A DNA stretch of 33,017 nt, taken from positions 1-33,017 of the forward strand of contig JAQIBH010000059.1 of the NCBI GenBank assembly GCA_027859205.1, read 5' to 3'. The DNA comes from Bacteroidales bacterium (GTDB lineage Bacteria; Bacteroidota; Bacteroidia; Bacteroidales; UBA12077). Below, piece after piece: positions 8,060-15,695 of the stretch (its first letter is position 1; each line of letters starts with the position of its first letter). Made by a program: the position numbers and the translations under genes. Under the pieces are notes generated by a model, which was not told the origin of the DNA, made no database searches, and worked only from the letters and a program-made list of their open reading frames with translations.

Positions 8060-8488
8060 TTGAAAAAAAAGAACTTAATACATCGTACTGAAATTGTCGT
8101 ACGGTTCAGTGAAGTAGATTCAATGGGCATTGTATGGCATGGGAATTATGCAAAATACTTTGAAGATGGTCGAGAAGCATTCGGTAAAGCTTTAGGCTTA
8201 AGTTATCTTGATGTTTATGCTAACAAGCATTTAACACCACTCGTAAAGCTACATTTTGAATATAAAACTCCACTTGAATATGGTGATTCTGCTATAATTG
8301 AAACGAGATATACTGATCATGATGCTGCAAAAATTCATTTTGAGTATACAATTTTTAATAAAAAGAATAACAAAGTTACAGCCACAGGTGAAAGCATTCA
8401 GGTTTTCTTAAATCTTGATCGCGAATTAGTACTTTTAAGCCCGGATTTTTTTATTGATTGGAAAAGAAAAATGGGATTAATTAAATAA
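8060..8488 (+). CDS. Acyl-ACP/CoA thioesterase of the YbgC/4HBT hot-dog family
   Basis: A 142-aa hot-dog protein with the 4HBT opening VRFSEVDSMGIVWHGNYAKYFEDGREA. The catalytic Asp20 and the HGNY motif (His27) are in place. It hydrolyses acyl thioesters, so it could release or proofread chains on the ACPs. The start is TTG at 8060; no ATG lies upstream in frame near it, and the next in-frame ATG (at SMGIV) would remove the catalytic Asp. The upstream flank belongs to the inserted four-helix-bundle unit, so normal coupling to the ABC genes may have been lost. Alternative: one of the FcoT/FabZ-like branches, but the motif fits YbgC best. Confidence 0.87.
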   Translation: MKKKNLIHRTEIVVRFSEVDSMGIVWHGNYAKYFEDGREAFGKALGLSYLDVYANKHLTPLVKLHFEYKTPLEYGDSAIIETRYTDHDAAKIHFEYTIFNKKNNKVTATGESIQVFLNLDRELVLLSPDFFIDWKRKMGLIK

Positions 8489-8559
8489 ATACTTTAAATA
8501 TTATTTCTAAGAAAGCTGTACAAAATCACAAAAACTTTTAAGAATAGATCTTCGTAGAA

Positions 8560-9720
8560 ATGAACAAAATATACACAATTGCTGATAATATTATAACATC
8601 ATTGGGCTTTACCAGCAATGAGAATTTTAGTGCTTTAAAAAATAGTAAATCAGGGATAGCAAAAACCGAAGATCCCAAAATTACTCAGGTTCCAATGTAT
8701 GCTTCTATTGTTGATTCAGAAAAACTTATCTCTAAATTTTCTGTAATTGGTAATCCTAATGATTATACTCGTCTTGAACAGATGATGATCCTTTCAATTA
8801 CTGAATCCTTAAAACAAACAAATATTGATCCTTCAAACGAAGATACATTATTCGTTTTTTCATCAGTAAAAGGAAATATAAATCTTATTGAAGATGAAAA
8901 TCATCCTTTCGAAAAAGAAAGAATTAACCTCTGGGCAATATCCGATCAAGTTTGTGATTTTTTCAAATCAACAGTTAAACCAATTTTTGTTTCAAACGCA
9001 TGTATTTCAGGAATTTCTGCAATTATAACAGGTGCTCAATCTTTAAAAAATCAAAAATATAAAAATGTAATTGTTTGCGGAGGTGATATTATATCTGAAT
9101 TCACTCCATCTGGATTTCAATCATTTAAAGCAGTTAGCGAAGAGCCTTGTAAACCATATGATGCAAACCGAACCGGTATAACTCTTGGAGAAGGCGTTGG
9201 TTCTATTATCTTAACTACTAATGCAGAATTAGTAAAAGAACAAAAACCAATAATTTTTAGGGGTGGCTCAAATTCAAATGATGCGAACCATATTTCTGGC
9301 CCTTCTCGCACTGGCGATGGGCTTTATTTTGCTATTAGTAATACACTAAAGGAAGCTAATAAAACAAATACTGATATTGATTATATATCGGGTCATGGAA
9401 CAGCTACACCATACAACGACGAAATGGAAGCAAAAGCCATTAGTTGGGCGGGACTAAATAGCGTTCCGGTGAATAGTTTAAAATCTTATTGGGGACATAC
9501 TTTAGGTGCTGCTGGGATAATAGAATGTATTGCGGGAATTCATTCTATTAAAGAAAACTGCTTAATAAAATCTCTTGGATATAATAAACATGGTGTTAGT
9601 GAACCTATTAATATAATTAAAGATTTTCAAGAAATCGAAGTAAAAAAATTTTTGAAAACAGCATCCGGTTTTGGAGGAAGCAATGCAGCTGTATATTTTT
9701 CTGAACTTGATTCAGATTAA
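8560..9720 (+). CDS. Beta-ketoacyl-ACP synthase
   Basis: A 386-aa condensing enzyme with an intact triad: Cys148 in VSNACISGISA, His279 in SGHGTATPYND and His313 in LKSYWGHTLGAAG. The SGFGGSNAAV loop is near the C-terminus. It is shorter and more divergent than housekeeping FabF, like KS paralogues of aryl-polyene clusters. It is followed by a short KS-like protein, an ACP, a third KS and a chain-length-factor-like KS, forming the elongation core of the locus. Which KS handles the starter is not evident from sequence. Confidence 0.92.
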   Translation: MNKIYTIADNIITSLGFTSNENFSALKNSKSGIAKTEDPKITQVPMYASIVDSEKLISKFSVIGNPNDYTRLEQMMILSITESLKQTNIDPSNEDTLFVFSSVKGNINLIEDENHPFEKERINLWAISDQVCDFFKSTVKPIFVSNACISGISAIITGAQSLKNQKYKNVIVCGGDIISEFTPSGFQSFKAVSEEPCKPYDANRTGITLGEGVGSIILTTNAELVKEQKPIIFRGGSNSNDANHISGPSRTGDGLYFAISNTLKEANKTNTDIDYISGHGTATPYNDEMEAKAISWAGLNSVPVNSLKSYWGHTLGAAGIIECIAGIHSIKENCLIKSLGYNKHGVSEPINIIKDFQEIEVKKFLKTASGFGGSNAAVYFSELDSD

Positions 9721-9749
9721 AATCTACGACTGAAATAAATTCAAATTAA

Positions 9750-10379
9750 ATGAAAAACTTTATAAGTAAATATTGCATTATTAAACCGAATGAAGTTTTT
9801 GTTAACGGGAAACTTGAATTCTCAAATATAGAACAAAATGGATTTGGTGCTTTTATGAAATCTATTTACAAACACAACGAAATCAAATATCCAAAATATT
9901 TTAAAATGGATAATCTTTGTAAAGTTGCTTTCATAGCGTCAGAAATTATTTTAAAAGGAAACGATCATATAAAAAAACTTGACCCAACCAAAGTTGGAAT
10001 AATAATACAAAATTCACATTCATCAATTGATACTGATATTAAATACAATGAAACGATAAAAGATAAATCAAATTATTTTCCTAGTCCTGCAGTATTTGTT
10101 TATACTTTACCTAATGTAATGATTGGTGAAATATGCATTCGCAACAAGTTTCAAGGAGAAAATACATGTTTTATTGCCAAAGAATTTAATCCAGAATTTG
10201 TATGCGATTATGTAAGCAACTTATTAGATTCAAATAAATTAGATGCGTGCATAACAGGATGGGCTGATTATGTTGATGAAGAATATAGTGCAAAGTTATT
10301 TTTAGTTGAAAAAAACGAGGAAAATAAGAAAGATAATATTAGTTTTAAACCCGAAATTATAAATCAATTAAGCAGATAG
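9750..10379 (+). CDS. Short KS-like protein lacking the catalytic cysteine
   Basis: A 209-aa product resembling only the N-terminal half of a ketosynthase. VGIIIQNSHSSIDTD fits the first thiolase-fold strand, SPAVFVYTLPNVMIGEI the conserved 'P..f...lpN' block, and ACITGWADYVDEE the strand near the active site. Where the nucleophile-elbow Cys is expected, the sequence reads FQGENTCFIAKEF, which does not align as a catalytic elbow, and no C-terminal His-containing half follows. It is probably a structural or chain-length partner of a neighbouring KS, not an enzyme alone. It is two bases upstream of the ACP gene, and similar truncated KS-like genes occur in flexirubin-type loci. Moderate confidence. 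Confidence 0.72.
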   Translation: MKNFISKYCIIKPNEVFVNGKLEFSNIEQNGFGAFMKSIYKHNEIKYPKYFKMDNLCKVAFIASEIILKGNDHIKKLDPTKVGIIIQNSHSSIDTDIKYNETIKDKSNYFPSPAVFVYTLPNVMIGEICIRNKFQGENTCFIAKEFNPEFVCDYVSNLLDSNKLDACITGWADYVDEEYSAKLFLVEKNEENKKDNISFKPEIINQLSR

Positions 10380-10381
10380 AA

Positions 10382-10639
10382 ATGGAAGAGTTAATATTAA
10401 AGATTAAAGAACAAGTTATTGAAGTTTTAAACTTAGAAGATGTTGAAGTTACTGATATTGATTCGGATGCTGCACTTTTTGGAGATGGATTAGGACTTGA
10501 TTCAATTGATGCTTTAGAACTAATTGTTTTGCTCGAAAAACAATATGGTATAAAAATTGAAGATCCAAAAGATGGAAAAAAGATTTTTCAAACAATAAGA
10601 ACTATAGCAGAATTTATAGAAGAAGAAAAAAAGAAATAA
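10382..10639 (+). CDS. Acyl carrier protein (second)
   Basis: An 85-aa acidic protein with the phosphopantetheine site Ser41 in GLGLDSIDALELIVLLEKQYG, closely following ACPs of aryl-polyene systems. It lies two bases after the short KS-like gene and 30 bp before the next KS, inside the elongation cassette. It presumably carries the polyene chain during extension. The ACP at 1115 differs in its N-terminal half and helix II region. Confidence 0.93.
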   Translation: MEELILKIKEQVIEVLNLEDVEVTDIDSDAALFGDGLGLDSIDALELIVLLEKQYGIKIEDPKDGKKIFQTIRTIAEFIEEEKKK

Positions 10640-10656
10640 TTCATTTTTAGTTGAAC

Positions 10657-10662
10657 GAGGGA
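10657..10662 (+). promoter_or_regulatory. Possible Shine-Dalgarno before the KS at 10670
   Basis: GAGGGA lies seven bases before ATG 10670. It is one of very few purine-rich sites in the window at proper spacing and supports the start chosen for the following ketosynthase. Confidence 0.4.
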
Positions 10663-10669
10663 TTTTTAC

Positions 10670-11869
10670 ATGTCAAAAAGGATTTTTGTTACCGGCATAG
10701 GTATAATATCAGGGATTGGGAATAATGTTGATGAAACATTTGAGTCAATTAAGCAGAAAAAGTCGGGTGTAACTGAAATAAAATATCTAAAGACAAATCA
10801 TAAAGGCGAAATTCCTGTTTCTGAAGTTAAACTTTCAGAAGAGGAATTAATTAAGCTTGCTGGTCTGGATAAAAATGGATCTTTTACACGATCAACATTA
10901 ATTGGTATTATTGCAGCAAACGAAGCTGTAAAAAATGCTAATATCAATGATATAGGAGAATGTAAAACCGGATTAATTTCTGGAACTACCGTTGGTGGAA
11001 TGGACAAAAGTGAACTTCACTATAAAGACCTTTTAACAACAACAAATAACATTGAATTTATTGAAAGTCACGATTGTGGCGACAGTACCGAAAAAATTGC
11101 AGACTCCATTGGAGTTAAAGATTTTGTTTCTACTACAAGTACAGCTTGTTCATCGGCTGCAAATTCAATGATTTTAGGTTCTCGAATGATAAAAAATGGT
11201 TTGCTCGACAGAGTAGTTGCCGGTGGAATTGAGTCACTTACTCGTTATCATATGAATGGATTTAATACCTTAATGATTCTTGATCACGAGCCTTGTAAAC
11301 CTTTCGATGAAAATCGTCAAGGATTAAATTTAGGTGAAGGTGCGGCTTTTCTTGTTTTAGAATCGGAAGAGCTTGTCAAAAAAAATGGCAGTAAAGTTCT
11401 TGCAGAATTAACCGGATATGGTAATTCATGTGAAGCATTTCATCAAACAGCATCAACTCCTGAAGGAAAAGGTGCGTATAGCGCGATGAAAGAAGCTCTG
11501 GAAAGAAGTGGTCTAAAACCTGAACAAATTGACTATATAAATGCTCACGGAACAGGAACAGATAATAATGATTTATCGGAAGGAAGAGCAATAGATAAAC
11601 TTTTTGGGCCGAACCATCCGAAAATAAGTTCCACTAAAGCATATACAGGACATACAACTAGTGCTGCAGGTGGCGTTGAAGCAGTTCTTTCAATATTGTG
11701 TATTCAGAATAATATGATTTTCCCAAATCTGAATTTTAAGGAGCAGATGAAAGAATTAAACTTTAAACCTGTTACCGAACTATTGGAAAATGTAAAGGTT
11801 GATCATGTATTATCGAATTCATTTGGTTTTGGCGGAAATAATTCTGCATTAATTTTTTCAAGATATTAA
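10670..11869 (+). CDS. Beta-ketoacyl-ACP synthase (FabF-like)
   Basis: A 399-aa full-length KS with Cys160 in TTSTACSSAANS, His293 in INAHGTGTDNND, His328 in STKAYTGHTTSAAGG and the C-terminal NSFGFGGNNSAL loop. All catalytic residues are present. It ends one base before the chain-length-factor-like gene, the arrangement of KSalpha/KSbeta pairs in type II polyketide and aryl-polyene systems. It is therefore likely the main elongating enzyme, acting as a heterodimer with the next gene product on the ACP encoded just upstream. The pairing is inferred from position. Confidence 0.94.
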   Translation: MSKRIFVTGIGIISGIGNNVDETFESIKQKKSGVTEIKYLKTNHKGEIPVSEVKLSEEELIKLAGLDKNGSFTRSTLIGIIAANEAVKNANINDIGECKTGLISGTTVGGMDKSELHYKDLLTTTNNIEFIESHDCGDSTEKIADSIGVKDFVSTTSTACSSAANSMILGSRMIKNGLLDRVVAGGIESLTRYHMNGFNTLMILDHEPCKPFDENRQGLNLGEGAAFLVLESEELVKKNGSKVLAELTGYGNSCEAFHQTASTPEGKGAYSAMKEALERSGLKPEQIDYINAHGTGTDNNDLSEGRAIDKLFGPNHPKISSTKAYTGHTTSAAGGVEAVLSILCIQNNMIFPNLNFKEQMKELNFKPVTELLENVKVDHVLSNSFGFGGNNSALIFSRY

Positions 11870-11870
11870 T

Positions 11871-12935
11871 ATGGATGTTTATATAAAAGGTATAGGTAAT
11901 ATATCTCCTCAAAATACTATTGACAGCAATATTTTCTTAGATGAAATTGTAAATCACGATACCGATTTTCTTTCATGTATAGCACCTAATTATAAAGAAT
12001 TTATAAATCCTATTCAACTTCGCCGTATGAGTAAGTTGATAAAAATGGGAATTAGTGCTTCTAAATTATGTTTAACAGATGCTGGAATTGAAAATCCAGG
12101 TGCAATTATTACAGGAACGGGACTTGGATTAGTTGGTGATACCGAGAAATTTCTCAATCAAATGCTTGATAATAATGAAGAGTTTCTTGCTCCTACTGCA
12201 TTTATTCAGTCAACACATAATACTATAAGTGGGCAGGTTGCAATTGCATTAAAATGTTTTAACTATAATAATACATACTCTCATCGTGGATTTTCATTTG
12301 AAAGTGCCCTTTTAGATGGGATGCTTTTGATAAAAGATAAAGATGCTGAAAATGTTTTGGTCGGAGGTTTCGATGAGATTACTCCAGAGCATTATTCCAT
12401 AGTAAAGAAAACGCGTTGGGTTAAGAAAGAAACAATAAAAAGCTTGGATCTTTTAGATCATAAAACACCAGGAACAATTGTTGGTGAAGGTGTTGGTTTC
12501 TTTTCTTTAACTGGCAAAAAAGATGAAAGTAACTACGCTAAAATCAAAGATATTAAAACCATTTACAAACCCGATAACAAAGAAGAAATTGAAACAAAAA
12601 TAAATCAATTCTTAACTGAAAATGATTTAACTAAAAATGATATTGATTTAGTAGTTCTTGGAATTAATGGTAATGTTGATACCGATGATATTTATTATCA
12701 TTTAGCAGATAATTTTTTCAATACCAACTATGCGTATTTCAAGCATCTTTCGGGTGATTATCATACGGTTGGTACATTTGCTTTATGGTTTGCAGCTAAT
12801 ACTATTAAACATCAGAAAGTACCCGAAGTCACTCGTTTCAGAAAAGAAAACTTTACTGAAAAGCCAATAAAAAACGTATTGGTATATAATCATTTTAGAG
12901 AAGTTGATCACTCAATATTGTTATTAACCCAATGA
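11871..12935 (+). CDS. Chain-length-factor-like ketosynthase, catalytically incomplete
   Basis: A 354-aa thiolase-fold protein. FIQSTHNTISGQVAIALKC (residues 111-129) is the conserved pre-elbow region. The elbow itself reads YSHRGFSFES (136-145), with no cysteine where KS enzymes have TACASG. The NAHGTGT and KSxxGH histidine motifs are replaced too (VVLGINGN and YFKHLSGDYHT). It should therefore not condense but pair with the KS immediately upstream to set chain length. It is one base downstream of that KS and overlaps the deacetylase gene by 4 bp (ATGA). Confidence 0.85.
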   Translation: MDVYIKGIGNISPQNTIDSNIFLDEIVNHDTDFLSCIAPNYKEFINPIQLRRMSKLIKMGISASKLCLTDAGIENPGAIITGTGLGLVGDTEKFLNQMLDNNEEFLAPTAFIQSTHNTISGQVAIALKCFNYNNTYSHRGFSFESALLDGMLLIKDKDAENVLVGGFDEITPEHYSIVKKTRWVKKETIKSLDLLDHKTPGTIVGEGVGFFSLTGKKDESNYAKIKDIKTIYKPDNKEEIETKINQFLTENDLTKNDIDLVVLGINGNVDTDDIYYHLADNFFNTNYAYFKHLSGDYHTVGTFALWFAANTIKHQKVPEVTRFRKENFTEKPIKNVLVYNHFREVDHSILLLTQ

Positions 12936-13702
12936 TAAAACCAAGAACCACTTTTGTTCTTTACATCATTGTATTAATCCTGGTTTATCTCTTTCTTCCA
13001 TGGCAAGGGATATTTTTTATTATAACAAGTCTGTTATTTCTAAGTCATTTAGTTTATTGCTCTGCTAACATTTGTTCCCAAGCATATATCAAAACATTAT
13101 GTAAAGCGATAATATCTGAAAAAAAAATAGCCATTACATTTGATGACGGTCCCGATTCAGAAATCACTCCAAAAGTTTTGGAAATACTCGATCAATACAA
13201 TGCAAAAGCCACATTCTTTTGTGTTGGTAAGCACATTGAGAATAACAAAGATTTATTAAAATTGATTGATAAAAAAGGTCATTTAATTGGCAATCACACT
13301 TGGTCGCACGATCGATGGTTCGATATATTTTCATCAAAAAAAATGAAAATTGAAATTGAAAAAACATCTGACGTAATAACTGCAATCATAAATAGAAAAT
13401 TAAATTTATTTCGTCCTCCATATGGAGTTACCAATCCAAATTTAAAAAGAGCTATAAAAGATTTAAATTTTCGAACAATTGGATGGAGTTTACGGTCTTT
13501 CGATACAGTAAAAAGTACGGAAAAAACATTAAAAAGATTAAAGAACAAATTATCGCCTGGTGATATTATCTTATTTCATGATAATAGAGAACATATTGTT
13601 GAAATACTAAAAGCATTTTTAGAATATTCTAATGATGAAGGTTATGAAATTATTCCTGTTGATCAATTATTAAATATTAAAGCATATGAAACTTACATGT
13701 AA
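12932..13702 (+). CDS. Membrane-anchored NodB-type polysaccharide deacetylase
   Basis: A 256-aa protein with two hydrophobic N-terminal stretches (about residues 8-24 and 26-45), followed by a NodB homology domain. The motif TFDDGPD has the base Asp71 and metal ligand Asp72; His122 and His126 in NHTWSH are the other metal ligands. RPPYG (161-165) and LFHDN near the C-terminus complete the active site. It removes N- or O-acetyl groups from a sugar or related amide. In this locus it could deacetylate a glycan acceptor or product precursor, freeing an amine for the acyltransferases (inference). Its ATG overlaps the preceding stop, so it is translationally coupled to the KS pair. Confidence 0.9.
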   Translation: MIKPRTTFVLYIIVLILVYLFLPWQGIFFIITSLLFLSHLVYCSANICSQAYIKTLCKAIISEKKIAITFDDGPDSEITPKVLEILDQYNAKATFFCVGKHIENNKDLLKLIDKKGHLIGNHTWSHDRWFDIFSSKKMKIEIEKTSDVITAIINRKLNLFRPPYGVTNPNLKRAIKDLNFRTIGWSLRSFDTVKSTEKTLKRLKNKLSPGDIILFHDNREHIVEILKAFLEYSNDEGYEIIPVDQLLNIKAYETYM

Positions 13703-13844
13703 TAATTTTGTTTAAATAGGTCATCAAATCTTGTCATATGATAGAAATATCAAAAGTTTAAGACATGTAAGTTCACGAGCAGAATGTGTGTTGGATTTGA
13801 GGGTGCGAGTAACAAAAGATAGCATTTTATTAGTTAAGAAATAA

Positions 13845-13852
13845 TAAATTTG
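13845..13852 (+). promoter_or_regulatory. Possible -7 box (TAnnTTTG) before the LolA-like gene
   Basis: TAAATTTG fits the Bacteroidota -7 consensus and falls in a 158-bp gap, but it lies only eight bases before the ATG at 13861. Transcription from it would give an almost leaderless message. No convincing -33 TTG was found. Weak call. Confidence 0.25.
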
Positions 13853-13860
13853 AAACTAAA

Positions 13861-14514
13861 ATGAAAATACTAATAACATTAATAGTAAGCATTTTTGTAG
13901 CTATAGCAACATTTGCTCAAGAAAATAATTTTAAAGAAGTAACAGATATTGAAAAAGTCAAAGTAGAACTTGGTAAACTTTCAGAGAATACTTCCACAAT
14001 TCATAGTCAATTTATACAGGAAAAACATCTAAGTTTTCTAACCGAAAATATTATTTCTAAAGGTGAGTTTTATTTCAAAGGCCCTAACCAGCTACGTTGG
14101 GAATACTCTGAACCATTCGAATATATCATAGTATTTAATGATAAAAATATACTCATTGAAGATGAAGACAAAATCAGCACCTATGATACAGAATCAAATA
14201 AAATGTTTAGTGAAATTAATAATATGATGATTGGTTCAATACAAGGAAACCTATTTACAGATAGCGAACGTTTTGCAGTAAAATATTTTGAAAATAAAAC
14301 TCAATACCTATTGGAGTTAGAGCCTAAATTACCCGAAATGAAGAATATGCTTAAAACTATTAAAATCTATGTGGATAAATCAAATATTTCAGTTGCGAAA
14401 ATAGTAATGTTAGAAAGTTCCGACGACTATACAAGCATTAATTTCACAAACAGAGAGCTGAATAAGCAAATTGATAATGAAAAGTTTAATATTAAATCAG
14501 ATATTTTGGACTAA
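13861..14514 (+). CDS. LolA-like outer membrane lipoprotein carrier
   Basis: A 217-aa protein with a clear signal peptide (hydrophobic residues 3-17, cleavage likely after ATFA near residue 19). A LolA-like body follows: STIHSQFIQEKHLSFLTENIISKGEFYFKGPNQLRWEY is the family's beta-strand signature. LolA carries acylated molecules across the periplasm. A cluster-encoded copy, beside a lipoprotein and an MMPL exporter, suggests transport of the lipid product to the outer membrane, as proposed for aryl polyenes. Housekeeping lolA is expected elsewhere. A small palindrome overlaps the stop codon. Confidence 0.88.
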   Translation: MKILITLIVSIFVAIATFAQENNFKEVTDIEKVKVELGKLSENTSTIHSQFIQEKHLSFLTENIISKGEFYFKGPNQLRWEYSEPFEYIIVFNDKNILIEDEDKISTYDTESNKMFSEINNMMIGSIQGNLFTDSERFAVKYFENKTQYLLELEPKLPEMKNMLKTIKIYVDKSNISVAKIVMLESSDDYTSINFTNRELNKQIDNEKFNIKSDILD

Positions 14515-14595
14515 AGTCCTAGAATTAATTCAGATCAATAACCCCAGGCTTAAGCCTGGGGTTACTAGAACAATCTTCCACATGGGCTTTAGCCC
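14508..14595 (+). repeat. Cluster of three palindromes after the LolA-like gene
   Basis: Three GC-richer palindromes lie in a row: GGACTAAAGTCC (14508-14519, spanning the LolA stop), a perfect 26-nt palindrome at 14539-14564 centred on CTTAAG with CCCCAGG/CCTGGGG arms, and GGGCTTTAGCCC (14584-14595). A related set lies after the C45 gene at 24162-24217. They look like a dispersed intergenic repeat family. They could fold in RNA and affect message ends, but no T-tract follows. Confidence 0.75.
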
Positions 14596-14617
14596 AAACT
14601 TGTAAAACAAAACAATA

Positions 14618-15310
14618 ATGAATAAAGAGCATCGAATAATGAATAATGACATAAATCTGTCACTTCTAAATTCTAAATTCAATATTCGATATTCAATATT
14701 AATTTTCTTGTTAATAACATCAGCTTGTTCTAATCCATATAAAGATCTTACAAAAACTGAATATTCTGTAAGCGATATTCAACAAATACCCTTTACCCTT
14801 CCCTTTTCCGAAAAAGTTTTGATTTTTAAAACCAATATCAATTTTTATAAAAATGATATTAGCGGATTATTAATAATTAAAAAAACCAAGGACAATATTT
14901 ACCGAATTGTGCTAACAACGCAATTTGGATTAAAAATTTTTGATTTTGAATTAAACCATGGCGTTCTAAACGTAAATCATTGCATTGAATATCTTAATAA
15001 AAAAGTAATCATTAATACATTACAAACTGATTTCAATTTACTTTTAATGCAAAATAAAACTGAGGCAATTTATTTCATTGAAAATATAGATCTAAACCAA
15101 AATATCTGGAAATTTACATCAGGAAAAATCAACCATTATTATATACAAGATACAGAATCAGGAAAGATTGAAAACATTAGTTCTAAGAAACGAAATTCAG
15201 AAAAAATATCAATAGATTTGTATAATTACAAAGAGAATATTCCTGGGAATATCATTTTGGAGCATCGCAATATTAAGCTAAAAATGAACTTAAAATTGAT
15301 CCAACAATAA
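14618..15310 (+). CDS. Cluster-associated lipoprotein, function unknown
   Basis: A 230-aa product with a lipobox-like ITSAC (Cys37) after the hydrophobic stretch YSILIFLLITSA, so it is probably a lipoprotein. The mature part is rich in beta-strand pattern (GLLIIKKTKDNIYRIVLTTQFGLKIFDFEL), as in periplasmic LolB/DUF3261-like lipoproteins of aryl-polyene loci. The first ~25 residues are unusually long for a signal peptide and look like translated low-complexity intergenic sequence. ATG 14639 is an alternative start and the true start may be later still. Its place between the LolA-like gene and a dehydratase suggests a role in delivering the product to the outer membrane. Confidence 0.7.
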   Translation: MNKEHRIMNNDINLSLLNSKFNIRYSILIFLLITSACSNPYKDLTKTEYSVSDIQQIPFTLPFSEKVLIFKTNINFYKNDISGLLIIKKTKDNIYRIVLTTQFGLKIFDFELNHGVLNVNHCIEYLNKKVIINTLQTDFNLLLMQNKTEAIYFIENIDLNQNIWKFTSGKINHYYIQDTESGKIENISSKKRNSEKISIDLYNYKENIPGNIILEHRNIKLKMNLKLIQQ

Positions 15311-15311
15311 T

Positions 15312-15686
15312 ATGCTTTTAAAAGATTTTTATACCATAGTTGAACTAGACAGTAGCGATAAGGAAAATATTAAAGCAATTATCGACTTAAATAAAAAACA
15401 TGAAATTTATGGAGGACACTTTCCTGGGAACCCTATTGTACCTGGAGTTTGTCTGACTCAACTAATTAAGGAAGTAATAGAAAATGTAGAAAATAAAGCA
15501 CTTCAACTTTCTTATGCTAGTAATATAAAATTTATGGCCGTTGTTAATCCAGAAATAAATACCAGGCTTCAGATCGATTTAAAAATGAAATATGATACTG
15601 AACAAAATCTTATAAAAGTTAACAGTGTCACACACTTTAACGATCAGGTTTTTTATAAATTTAGTGGCAATTTTAAAGCGAAATAA
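15312..15686 (+). CDS. Hot-dog-fold dehydratase subunit (ApeI-like)
   Basis: A 124-aa FabA/FabZ-like hot-dog protein. The catalytic His36 is present in the canonical GGHFPGNPIVPGV motif. The acidic residue that should follow the PG by five positions is Gln50 (PGVCLTQLIKEV), so the Glu/Asp is missing. In FabZ-type dimers the His and the acid of one active site come from different subunits. This protein could therefore pair with the hot-dog protein at 3632, which has the Glu but no His. The likely role is dehydration of 3-hydroxyacyl-ACP to trans-2-enoyl-ACP for polyene formation. It starts one base after the lipoprotein stop. Confidence 0.85.
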   Translation: MLLKDFYTIVELDSSDKENIKAIIDLNKKHEIYGGHFPGNPIVPGVCLTQLIKEVIENVENKALQLSYASNIKFMAVVNPEINTRLQIDLKMKYDTEQNLIKVNSVTHFNDQVFYKFSGNFKAK

Positions 15687-15695
15687 ATTTTGAGC

